Shown: in pieces, positions 16,055 through 23,508 of the stretch
How the letters are laid out: each line of letters starts with the position of its first letter
Numbering within the stretch: the first letter of the stretch is position 1
Assembly: GCA_020161065.1 (NCBI GenBank)
Contig: JAIUPH010000011.1
Location: 558,001 to 622,000, forward strand
From: Pseudomonadota bacterium
GTDB taxonomy: Bacteria; Pseudomonadota; Gammaproteobacteria; Burkholderiales; Burkholderiaceae_C
Direction: 5' to 3'
Length of the DNA: 64,000 nt
The notes under the pieces: model-generated
What the model was told of the DNA's origin: nothing
Databases searched by the model: none
Seen by the model: the letters and a program-made list of their open reading frames with translations, nothing else
Translations under genes and position numbers: made by a program

Positions 16055-16504
16055 ATGGCCATGAACGTAGGGTCGCCCGACGCGGGCGACGGCGACGAGC
16101 AGCTCAACAACACCATCAACACCACGCCGCTGGTCGACGTGATGCTGGTGCTGCTGATCATCTTCCTGATCACCATCCCGGTGGTGACGCAGACGATCAA
16201 GCTCGACCTGCCCAAGGAGCGCAACTTGCCGACGCAGACCAAGCCCGAGAACATCGTCATCGCGGTCAACCGCGACGGCGAGGTCTACTGGGGACTGGAG
16301 CGCATGCCCGACAACGAGACGCTGGTCAACCGGCTGAAGGTCGAGGCCGTCAAGGAGCCGCAGCCCGAGGTGCACATCCGCGGCGACAACGAGGTGCGCT
16401 ACGAATCGGTGGGCCGCGTCGTGGTGGCCTGCCAGCGCGCCGGCATCTTCAAGGTCGGCTTCATCACCGAGCCGCCGGCCGGCACGGCCGCGCGCGCGAA
16501 CTGA
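16055..16504 (+). CDS. exbD: Biopolymer transporter ExbD, copy 1
   Basis: The 149-residue protein has a short cytoplasmic N-terminus and one membrane helix with the functional Asp (INTTPLVDVMLVLLIIFLIT). A periplasmic domain of about 100 residues follows. The Asp in PLVDVML is the proton-carrying residue of the ExbD/TolR family. It forms the channel core with ExbB. It is followed 13 bases later by a second ExbD of different sequence, so the two are paralogues rather than a fresh duplication. Confidence 0.92.
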   Translation: MAMNVGSPDAGDGDEQLNNTINTTPLVDVMLVLLIIFLITIPVVTQTIKLDLPKERNLPTQTKPENIVIAVNRDGEVYWGLERMPDNETLVNRLKVEAVKEPQPEVHIRGDNEVRYESVGRVVVACQRAGIFKVGFITEPPAGTAARAN

Positions 16505-16517
16505 AGGACCATCAACC

Positions 16518-16952
16518 ATGGCCATGAATGTCGGCTCCGCAGGGGGCGACGAAGCGGGCGACGTGATGGTGGACATCAACACCACGCCGCTGATCGACGT
16601 GATGCTGGTGCTGCTGATCATGTTCATCATCACCATCCCGATCCAGACGCACGCGGTGAAGATGAACATGCCAGTGCCCAACAACGCCGCGCCGCCGCCC
16701 AAGCCGCCCACCATCATCCGCATCGACCTCGACTTCGACGGCACCATCGGCTGGAACGGCGAGATCGTGCCCACCCGCGGCGAGCTGGAAGAGCGGCTGC
16801 GCCGCGTGGCCGCCGAGCCCGACCAGCCCGAGGTGCACCTGCGCCCCAACAAGCTGGTGACCTACAAGTACGTGGCGATGGTGATGGCCTCGGCCCAGCG
16901 GCTGGGCGTCACCAAGATCGGCATCGTGGGGAACGAACAGTTTCTGAATTGA
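16518..16952 (+). CDS. exbD: Biopolymer transporter ExbD, copy 2
   Basis: The 144-residue product is a second ExbD with the same plan: a membrane helix containing the essential Asp (INTTPLIDVMLVLLIMFIIT) and a periplasmic domain starting around residue 45 with a Pro-rich linker. It shares the N-terminal start (MAMNV) and helix with copy 1 but differs through most of the periplasmic part. Tandem exbD genes behind exbB are known in several proteobacterial Ton systems, where the second ExbD can have a specialised role. It is 13 bases after copy 1 and 91 bases before the TPR gene. Confidence 0.92.
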   Translation: MAMNVGSAGGDEAGDVMVDINTTPLIDVMLVLLIMFIITIPIQTHAVKMNMPVPNNAAPPPKPPTIIRIDLDFDGTIGWNGEIVPTRGELEERLRRVAAEPDQPEVHLRPNKLVTYKYVAMVMASAQRLGVTKIGIVGNEQFLN

Positions 16953-17043
16953 TCTCTTCCCCCAGCGGCGGCGTCGGCTGCGGCGCCAGCGGCGGCCGAG
17001 GCGGCCGCCCGATGCCCCTGCGGCGATGCAAGGATTTCGACCG

Positions 17044-18246
17044 ATGAAGATGCTGCGTACCCTCACCCTTTCCATCGTTGCCGCGGCCTGCATCGGCAGC
17101 GTGCAGGCCCAGGGCCTGCGCGCCGAGGTCGGCAAGCCGCTGCAGCAGGCCGGCGAGCTGCTGCGCCAAGGCAAGGCGCGCGAGGCGCTGGCCAAGGTTC
17201 GCGAGGCCGAGGCCGTGGGCGGCAAGAGCGCCGCCGAGCAACTGACCATCGACCGCATGAAGGCCGCCGCCGCGCAGCGCGCCGGCGACACGGCCACCGC
17301 CATCCAGGCGCTGGAAGGCATTGCCGCGCGCTCCGGCGGCAGCGAGCTGGGCCAGGTGGCCGAGCAGCTCGCCTCGGCCTATGCGCAGCAGCGCAACAAC
17401 GGCAAGGCCAGCGAGTGGCTGAACAAGGCCATCGCCGCCGGCAACAACGGCGCCTCGGTCAAGCAGCTGCAGGCCTACCTGCAGGGCGCCAGCGGCGACT
17501 ACGCGGCCATCGCGCGCGATGCCGCGGCCGCCGTCAACGCCGCCGAGCAGGCCGGCCGCCGGCCCGACGAAGGCGAACTGCTGCGCCTGGCCGACGCCCA
17601 GCAGCGCACCGGCAACAACGCCGGCTACAGCGCCACGCTGGAGAAGCTGCTCGTCTACTACCCCAAGAAGGACTACTGGAACGCCCACTTGGCGCGGCTG
17701 CCGCGCAAGCCCGGCTTCGGCGACCGCCTGGCGCTCGACGTGATGCGGCTGCGCCTGGCCAGCGGCACGCTGGCCAAGACCGAAGAGTTCATGGAAATGG
17801 CCCAGCTTTCGCTGCAGGCCGGGCTGCCGGCGGAAGCCTTGCGCATCGTCGACCAGGGCTACAAGGCCGGGCTGCTGGGCACCGGCGCCGAGGCCGCGCG
17901 CCACCAGCGACTGAAAGACCTGGCCGTCAAGCAGCTCGCCGAGCAGAAGAACGCCATCGCCGGCCAGGCCAACGATGCCGCGGCCGAGAAGGACGGCAAC
18001 GAACTGGTGCGCGTGGGCAATGCCTACGTCAGCCTGGGCGAGGTCGACAAAGGCATCGGCCTGATCGAGAAGGGCATCGCCAAGGGCGGCCTCAAGCGGC
18101 CCGAGGACGCCAAGCTGCGCCTGGGCGTCGCGCAGCTGCAGTCGCCCAAGCTCAAGGCCAAGGGCGTGCAGACCTTGCGCAGCGTCGGCGGCACCGACGG
18201 CGCCGCCGACATCGCGCGGCTGTGGATCGTCGTCGGGCGCGAGTAA
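17044..18246 (+). CDS. Secreted tetratricopeptide-repeat protein linked to the Ton operon
   Basis: The 400-residue protein has a signal peptide (MKMLRTLTLSIVAAACIGSV, cut near QAQ) followed by mostly helical Ala-rich sequence with TPR-like units. Examples are AGELLRQGKAREALAKVREA near the start and NAYVSLGEVDKGIGLIEKGI near the end. The ATG at 17044 has AAGGA nine bases upstream and gives a clean signal peptide; an ATG at 17026 would add six residues. Its place directly after the two exbD genes suggests a periplasmic partner of the Ton complex, as known for some TPR proteins in Ton operons; this is inference. Confidence 0.75.
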   Translation: MKMLRTLTLSIVAAACIGSVQAQGLRAEVGKPLQQAGELLRQGKAREALAKVREAEAVGGKSAAEQLTIDRMKAAAAQRAGDTATAIQALEGIAARSGGSELGQVAEQLASAYAQQRNNGKASEWLNKAIAAGNNGASVKQLQAYLQGASGDYAAIARDAAAAVNAAEQAGRRPDEGELLRLADAQQRTGNNAGYSATLEKLLVYYPKKDYWNAHLARLPRKPGFGDRLALDVMRLRLASGTLAKTEEFMEMAQLSLQAGLPAEALRIVDQGYKAGLLGTGAEAARHQRLKDLAVKQLAEQKNAIAGQANDAAAEKDGNELVRVGNAYVSLGEVDKGIGLIEKGIAKGGLKRPEDAKLRLGVAQLQSPKLKAKGVQTLRSVGGTDGAADIARLWIVVGRE

Positions 18247-18253
18247 GCCGGCG

Positions 18254-19216
18254 ATGACCGCGCCCGCCTGGCTGCAGGAGGCTGGCGGTGGCGTGCACAC
18301 CATCGACACCGGCTTCGTGCGCGACCGCTTCGACGCCGCCTACCTCGTCGTTCGCGGCGGCCGCGCCGCCTACGTCGACACCGGCACCAACTTCGCGCTG
18401 CCGCGGCTGTTGGGCGCGCTGGATGTGCTGGGCCTGCCGCGCGACGCCGTCGACTGGGTGATCCCCACCCACGTGCACCTCGACCACGCCGGCGGCGTGG
18501 GCGCGCTGCTGCGCGAGCTGCCGCGCGCCACCGTGCTGGTGCACCCGCGCGGCCTGCGCCACCTGGTCGACCCCACGGCCTTGTACGAAGGCGCGCTGGC
18601 CGTCTACGGGCCCGAGGAAATGGCGCGCAGCTACGGCCAACTGGTGCCGGTGCCGGCCGCGCGCGTGCAGCCGTCGAGCGACGGGCTAACCATCCGCCTC
18701 GGCGGCAGCCCGCTGCGCCTGATCGACACCCCCGGCCACGCCAAGCACCACCACTGCATCTGGGACGAGGCCACGCGCGGCTGGTTCACGGGCGACACCT
18801 TCGGCATCGGCTACCCCGAGTTCGACGGCCCGCAGGGGCGCTGGCTGTTCCCCACCTCGACGCCGGTGCAGTTCGAGCCGGCGGCCTTGCGCGCCTCGGT
18901 GCAGCGGCTTTTGCAGGCCGATCCGCAGTGCATGTACCTGACGCACTTCGGCCGCGTCGCCGACGTGCCGCAGCGCGCCGCCGTGCAGCTCGAGTTGCTC
19001 GACCGCACGGTGGCGCTGGCCGAATCGCTGCGCGCCGCGCCCGAGCGCCACCAGCGACTGAAGGACGGCTTGCAGCAGCTCTACGCCGACAGCCTGGCGC
19101 GCCACGGCATCGCCATCGACCCCGCCGCGCTGGCCGAGCTGCTGGCCGTCGACCTCGAACTCAACGCGCAAGGCATCGCCGCCTGGCTGGATCGCGACAG
19201 CCGGCCCAAGGGCTGA
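18254..19216 (+). CDS. MBL-fold metallo-hydrolase
   Basis: The 320-residue protein has the metallo-beta-lactamase metal site: THVHLDHAGG (HxHxDH), a later His in DTPGHAKHHH, Asp in TGDTFGIGYPEF and a final His in YLTHFGRV. Such enzymes include hydrolases for lactones, glyoxalase II substrates and other esters. The gene starts seven bases after the TPR gene but seems functionally unrelated to Ton; it is convergent with the maleylacetate reductase. The substrate is unknown. Confidence 0.85.
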   Translation: MTAPAWLQEAGGGVHTIDTGFVRDRFDAAYLVVRGGRAAYVDTGTNFALPRLLGALDVLGLPRDAVDWVIPTHVHLDHAGGVGALLRELPRATVLVHPRGLRHLVDPTALYEGALAVYGPEEMARSYGQLVPVPAARVQPSSDGLTIRLGGSPLRLIDTPGHAKHHHCIWDEATRGWFTGDTFGIGYPEFDGPQGRWLFPTSTPVQFEPAALRASVQRLLQADPQCMYLTHFGRVADVPQRAAVQLELLDRTVALAESLRAAPERHQRLKDGLQQLYADSLARHGIAIDPAALAELLAVDLELNAQGIAAWLDRDSRPKG

Positions 19217-19266
19217 ACGAACCGATCCGGCCCAGCGGCCCGCCGCTGCAAAGAGACTTAGGCCGC

Positions 19267-20337
19267 TCAAGCGGCCGGCGGTGCGCCGTCGAAAGCCCGC
19301 TGCAGCAGCGCGCGCAAGGCGCCGCGCTCCAGCGGCCGCGGGTTCGGGTAAGGCGTGCTCGCGGCCAGCTCGGCGGCGCGGTCCAGCCCGTCGGCCGGCA
19401 TGCCGATGGCGGCCAGCGAGGTGGGCGCGCCGTGCCGGCGCGCGAGCTGCTGCACGGCCTGCGCCGCCTGGGTGACGTCGGCGACGCCCAGCGCCCGCGC
19501 CACGCGGGCCATGGCCGCCGGCGCGGCCGCCGCGTTGTAGGCCAGGGCATGCGGCAGGATCACCGTGTGCACCTCGGCGTGCGGCAGGTTGAAGCTGCCG
19601 CCCAACGTGTGGCACAACTTGTGGTGCAGGCCCATCGCCACGCTGCCCAGCACGGTGCCGCACAGCCAGGCGGCATACAGCGCGTCGGCGCGCGCGGCCC
19701 GGTCCTGCGGGTCGGCCTGCAGCGGCGCCAGCGCGGCGGCGCCGGCGCGAATGCCTTCTTCGGCCATCAGCGCCGTCACCGGGTTGCCGTCGTGCGCATA
19801 CAGGCCTTCGGCGGCGTGGGCGATGGCGTTGACCAGGCTGGTCACCGTCAGGCCGTAGGGCAGCGTCAGCGTCAGCTCGGGGTCGTAGATCACCGTGCGC
19901 GGCAGCACGCGCGCGTCGCGCCCGGTCTTCTTGACGCCGGCTTCGGTGAGGCCCCAGATCGGCGTCATCTCGCTGCCGGCGTAGGTGGTGGGTATCGCCA
20001 CGATCGGCAGCGCGCTTTCCAGCGCAATCGCCTTGCCGAGGCCGGTGGTCGAGCCGCCGCCGATGGCGACCGCGCAGTCGGCGCCCAGCCGCGCCGCTTC
20101 TTCGCGAGCGGCGCGCGCGGCTTCGATCGGCACGTGCATCACGGCGCGCGGGAACACGCCGGCGGCGCGCGCGCCCAGCAGCGCCGCCACGCGTTCGGCC
20201 GACGCCGCCTGCTCCGGCGTCGACAGCACGATGGCGCGGCGCGCGCCGAGGCGCTCGATCTCGTCGCCCAGCTGCTGCAGCGCGCCGGCGCCGAACACCA
20301 CGCGCGTCGGCGCGGCCTGGTAGGTGAAGGTCTTCAT
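19267..20337 (-). CDS. Maleylacetate reductase (iron-containing ADH family)
   Basis: The 356-residue enzyme starts MKTFTYQAAPTRVVFGAGAL, typical of maleylacetate reductases. It carries the nucleotide-binding GGGSTTGLGKAIAL and the His-rich active-site region GLHHKLCHTLGGSFN. These enzymes reduce maleylacetate to 3-oxoadipate with NAD(P)H, the last step of hydroxyquinol, resorcinol and chloroaromatic pathways. The usual partner, an intradiol dioxygenase, is absent here, so this is an orphan copy. The ATG at 20337 is the start because similarity begins there. It is divergent from the MocR regulator, which is a plausible controller. Confidence 0.85.
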   Translation of the reverse strand: MKTFTYQAAPTRVVFGAGALQQLGDEIERLGARRAIVLSTPEQAASAERVAALLGARAAGVFPRAVMHVPIEAARAAREEAARLGADCAVAIGGGSTTGLGKAIALESALPIVAIPTTYAGSEMTPIWGLTEAGVKKTGRDARVLPRTVIYDPELTLTLPYGLTVTSLVNAIAHAAEGLYAHDGNPVTALMAEEGIRAGAAALAPLQADPQDRAARADALYAAWLCGTVLGSVAMGLHHKLCHTLGGSFNLPHAEVHTVILPHALAYNAAAAPAAMARVARALGVADVTQAAQAVQQLARRHGAPTSLAAIGMPADGLDRAAELAASTPYPNPRPLERGALRALLQRAFDGAPPAA

Positions 20338-20408
20338 CGCGTCGTTCCTCGTTCGGGTTGCCGGCCGGCGGGCGAGCGTCGACCGGCGGCGGCAGTGTAG
20401 GCAAGCGG

Positions 20409-20449
20409 CACGGCCGCCGCGACACGGCCGCCGCGACACGGCCGCCGCG
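20409..20449. repeat. Three tandem 14-bp direct repeats in a divergent promoter region
   Basis: The unit CACGGCCGCCGCGA occurs at 20409-20422 and 20423-20436, and a third copy covers 13 of 14 bases at 20437-20449. The unit is not a multiple of three and lies between the maleylacetate reductase and the MocR regulator. MocR/GabR-type regulators are known to bind direct repeats in front of their own gene and a divergent target, so this array is a candidate operator. Confidence 0.75.
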
Positions 20450-20498
20450 CCGGCGCGGCTCGTTAGCATCGGCCGTCGCCCTTCAGGAATCGCATCCG

Positions 20499-21971
20499 AT
20501 GGCCGAGGCCCAGCCCTTGCGCTACGAGCAGTTGGCCGCCGACGTGCGCCAGTGGATCGAGGAAGGCCTGCTGCACGCCGGCGAACGGCTGCCCTCGGTG
20601 CGCGAGACCTGCCGGCGCCGCGGCGTCAGCCCGTCCACCGTGTTCCAGGCCTATGGGCTGCTGGAGGTCAACGGCCTCATCGAGGCGCGGCCGCGCTCGG
20701 GCTACTACGTGCGCGGCCAGCGCCGGGCGCCGCGGCCGACGCCGGCCGCCGCCGTGCCGCGGCACGAGGCGACCGAGGTCGCCGTCAGCGAGCTGGCGTT
20801 CGACCTCATCGAATCGGCGCGCGAGCCCGGCGTCGTGCCGCTGGGCTCGGCCTTCCCGGCCGCCCACCTGTTCCCGTTCGAGGCGCTGGCGCGCAGCGGC
20901 GCGCGCGCCATGCGGCGCGTGAAGCCGGGCGCGATCACCAGCGCGTGGACGGCCGGCGAGGAAAGCCTGCGTGACGCTTTGCGTCGCCGTCATGCGCTGC
21001 AGGGCGTGCCGCTGGACGAGCACGAGCTCGTCATCACCAACGGCGCGATGGAGGCGCTGAACCTGTGCCTGCAGGCCGTCACCGTGCCGGGCGACGTGGT
21101 CGTCATCGAGTCGCCCACCTTCTACGCGGCGCTGCAGGCGCTGGAGCGGCTGAAGCTGCGCGCGGTGGAGGTGGCGACCGACCCGCGCGACGGCGTCGAC
21201 CTCGATGCTTTGAGCCGCTTGCTCGACCGCCAGCGCGTGGCCGCCTGCTGGCTGATACCGAGCTTCCAGAACCCGCTGGGCGCGCTGATGCCGGCCGCGC
21301 GCAAGCAGGCGCTGGTGGCGCTGCTGGCGCGGCACGGCGTGCCGCTGATCGAGGACGACGTCTATGGCGAGCTGTACGGCGGCGAGCGCCGGCCGCCGCC
21401 GGCCAAGGCCTTCGACCGGCACGGCGGCGTGCTGCATTGCTCGTCGTTCTCGAAGTGCCTGGCCCCCGGCTACCGGGTCGGCTGGGCCGCCGCCGGCCGC
21501 CACGCGCGCAGCGTGCAACGGCTGAAGATGATGAGTTCGCTGGCCACCGCGGTGCCGCCGCAACTGGCGATTGCCGACTACCTGGCGCAAGGCGGCTACG
21601 ACCGCCACCTGCGCCAGCTGCGCGCCGCCCTGGCGCACGAGCAGCAGCGCGTGCGCCGGCTCGTCGAGCGACACTTTCCGGCCGGCACGCGCGTGACCCG
21701 TCCGGCCGGCGGCTACTTCCTGTGGCTGGAACTGCCGCCAGGCGTCGACGCCCTGAAGCTGCACCAGCAGGCCATGACGCTGGGCATCAGCACGGCGCCG
21801 GGCGTGCTGTTCTCGGCCGACCGGCGCTTCGTGCACCACCTGCGCTTGAACGCCGGCCATCCCGGCGACGGCCGCATCGACCCCGCGGTTCGACAGTTAG
21901 GCGAACTGGCGGCGGGCGCGGCAGCGGCCGCCGCTAGCGCAGCGCGAAGGTCGACGTCGACCAGGCCTTGA
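20499..21971 (+). CDS. MocR-type regulator: GntR HTH fused to aminotransferase-like domain
   Basis: The 490-residue protein has an N-terminal GntR winged helix (about 1-75: YEQLAADVRQWIEEG, then RRRGVSPSTVFQAYGLLE). It is joined to a fold-type I aminotransferase domain with the PLP Lys in SSFSKCLAPGYRVGW and the cofactor segment DDVYGELYGG. MocR proteins use PLP or a PLP-amine adduct as effector and usually bind direct repeats next to their own gene. The ATG at 20499 is preceded by AGGAA. The divergent neighbour is maleylacetate reductase. The 3' end overlaps the convergent ccoG gene by 38 bases. Confidence 0.88.
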   Translation: MAEAQPLRYEQLAADVRQWIEEGLLHAGERLPSVRETCRRRGVSPSTVFQAYGLLEVNGLIEARPRSGYYVRGQRRAPRPTPAAAVPRHEATEVAVSELAFDLIESAREPGVVPLGSAFPAAHLFPFEALARSGARAMRRVKPGAITSAWTAGEESLRDALRRRHALQGVPLDEHELVITNGAMEALNLCLQAVTVPGDVVVIESPTFYAALQALERLKLRAVEVATDPRDGVDLDALSRLLDRQRVAACWLIPSFQNPLGALMPAARKQALVALLARHGVPLIEDDVYGELYGGERRPPPAKAFDRHGGVLHCSSFSKCLAPGYRVGWAAAGRHARSVQRLKMMSSLATAVPPQLAIADYLAQGGYDRHLRQLRAALAHEQQRVRRLVERHFPAGTRVTRPAGGYFLWLELPPGVDALKLHQQAMTLGISTAPGVLFSADRRFVHHLRLNAGHPGDGRIDPAVRQLGELAAGAAAAAASAARRSTSTRP

Positions 21972-23367
21972 GCGGCTGGCCGCCGGCGGCGTCACGCACC
22001 TCGAAGCGGATCGGGATCATGCGCAAGGCGCCGCCCGGTTGCTGCTGTTGCTGCGCGGTGGGCGCGGCCATGCGCAGCGTCAACACCGTCATCGCGGTGG
22101 CGGCGGGCGCCACCTCGATCGCGTGGCCTCGTTCGATCGCCACCGGCCGCACCGCGGCACCCTCGGCCGACGCCGACACCAGCAGCCGCCGCGGCTGCAG
22201 CGTGGCGTTCATCAGCTGCAGCCGGTAGACGTTCTCGATGGCGCCGTCTTCCGACAGCCGCGCCAGCACCGAGCGGTCGCGCAGCACGTTCAGCCGCAGT
22301 TCGGGCCGCTCGGCCCAGCCCCAGGCCAGCGCGCCGCCCACCACCAGCAGGCCCAGCGCATAAACCGCGACGCGCGGGCGCCGCCACCGCGCCGTGCCGG
22401 CGCCGGCGGCCAGCGGGCGGAAGCGGATCAGCCCGCGCGGGCTTTGCAGCTTGTCCATCACCTGGTTGCAGGCGTCGATGCACAGGCCGCAGCTGATGCA
22501 CGCCGCCTGCAGGCCCTGGCGGATGTCGATGCCCACCGGGCAGACCTGCACGCACAGCGTGCAGTCGACGCAGTCGCCCTGGCCGACGTGGCGGGCGTCG
22601 ACGCCGCGGGCGCGCGCGCCGCGCGGCTCGCCGCGCGCTTCGTCGTAGGCGATGACGCGCGTGGACGGGTCCAGCATCGAGGCCTGGAAGCGCCCGTACG
22701 GGCAGGCGTGCTGGCACACCTTCTCGCGCAGCACGCCGGCGTGCAGGTAGGTGGCGGCGCCGTAGAAGACGATCCAGAACGCTTCCCAGGGGCCGAAGGC
22801 CAGCGTCGGCACGGTTTGCGCCAACTCGCGCACCGGCGTGAACCAGCCCACCAGCGTGAAGCCCGTCAACAGCGCCAGCGCACCCCAGGCCAGGTGCTTG
22901 CCGCCGCGGCGCAGCAGCTTCCCGGCGCCCCAGGGCGCGCCGTCCAGGCGCAGGCGGGCGCGGCGGTCGCCTTCGCAGCGCTGCTCGATCCACATGAACA
23001 TCTCGGTGTACACCGTCTGCGGGCAGGCGAAGCCGCACCAGACGCGGCCGACCAGCGCCGTCGCCACGAACAGCAGCAACGCGCTGAAGATCAGCACGCC
23101 GGTCAGCAGGATGAGGTCCTGCGGGAACAGCACGGTGCCGAAGACGTAGAAGCGGCGGCCGTCCAGGTCGAACCACACGGCTTGCCGGCCGCCCCAGTTC
23201 AGCCACGGCAGGCCGTAGAACAAGGCCTGCGTCAGCCAGACCAGCGCCCAGCGGCCGCGCGTGAAGACGCCGCTGACGGCGCGCGGCTGGATGCGCTCGG
23301 CCGGCGCGATGCCGCCCGCCAACGCCGCCGACGCGACGATCGGAATGATGCGCTGAACCTGGGCCAT
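21934..23367 (-). CDS. ccoG: Cytochrome c oxidase accessory protein CcoG
   Basis: The 477-residue membrane ferredoxin-like protein has several membrane segments in the N-terminal half and the CcoG/RdxA/FixG signature CGFACPQTVYTEMF. Two 4Fe-4S motifs follow (CVDCTLCVQVCPVGID and CISCGLCIDACNQVMDKL). The last 130 residues form a periplasmic Ig-like domain after a further membrane helix. CcoG helps deliver reduced copper for cbb3-type oxidase assembly. AAGGAG lies shortly before the ATG. The ccoNOP structural genes and ccoS/I are not in the window. It is downstream of the RND gene on the same strand, 141 bases away. Confidence 0.93.
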   Translation of the reverse strand: MAQVQRIIPIVASAALAGGIAPAERIQPRAVSGVFTRGRWALVWLTQALFYGLPWLNWGGRQAVWFDLDGRRFYVFGTVLFPQDLILLTGVLIFSALLLFVATALVGRVWCGFACPQTVYTEMFMWIEQRCEGDRRARLRLDGAPWGAGKLLRRGGKHLAWGALALLTGFTLVGWFTPVRELAQTVPTLAFGPWEAFWIVFYGAATYLHAGVLREKVCQHACPYGRFQASMLDPSTRVIAYDEARGEPRGARARGVDARHVGQGDCVDCTLCVQVCPVGIDIRQGLQAACISCGLCIDACNQVMDKLQSPRGLIRFRPLAAGAGTARWRRPRVAVYALGLLVVGGALAWGWAERPELRLNVLRDRSVLARLSEDGAIENVYRLQLMNATLQPRRLLVSASAEGAAVRPVAIERGHAIEVAPAATAMTVLTLRMAAPTAQQQQQPGGALRMIPIRFEVRDAAGGQPLKAWSTSTFALR

Positions 23368-23508
23368 CCTGACGCTCCTTGTCGCCGGGGCGGCAAGGGC
23401 CCCCGACGCTGGCGCGATGGTGGCCCCCGGGCGTCTGATGCGGAAGGTTCAGCGAAGTTGAATTTCGACCGGATCAGATGGGCTGGGCGTGGCCATGTCC
23501 CCAGCGCC

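Noticed and set aside
19261-19276. GGCCGC-TCAA-GCGGCC hairpin over the maleylacetate reductase stop
   Set aside because: A perfect stem, but no T-run on either strand and it is part of the coding end; not called a terminator.
23368-23508. FNR-type box upstream of ccoG
   Set aside because: TTGAA and GATCA fragments occur but do not form the TTGAT-N4-ATCAA symmetry.
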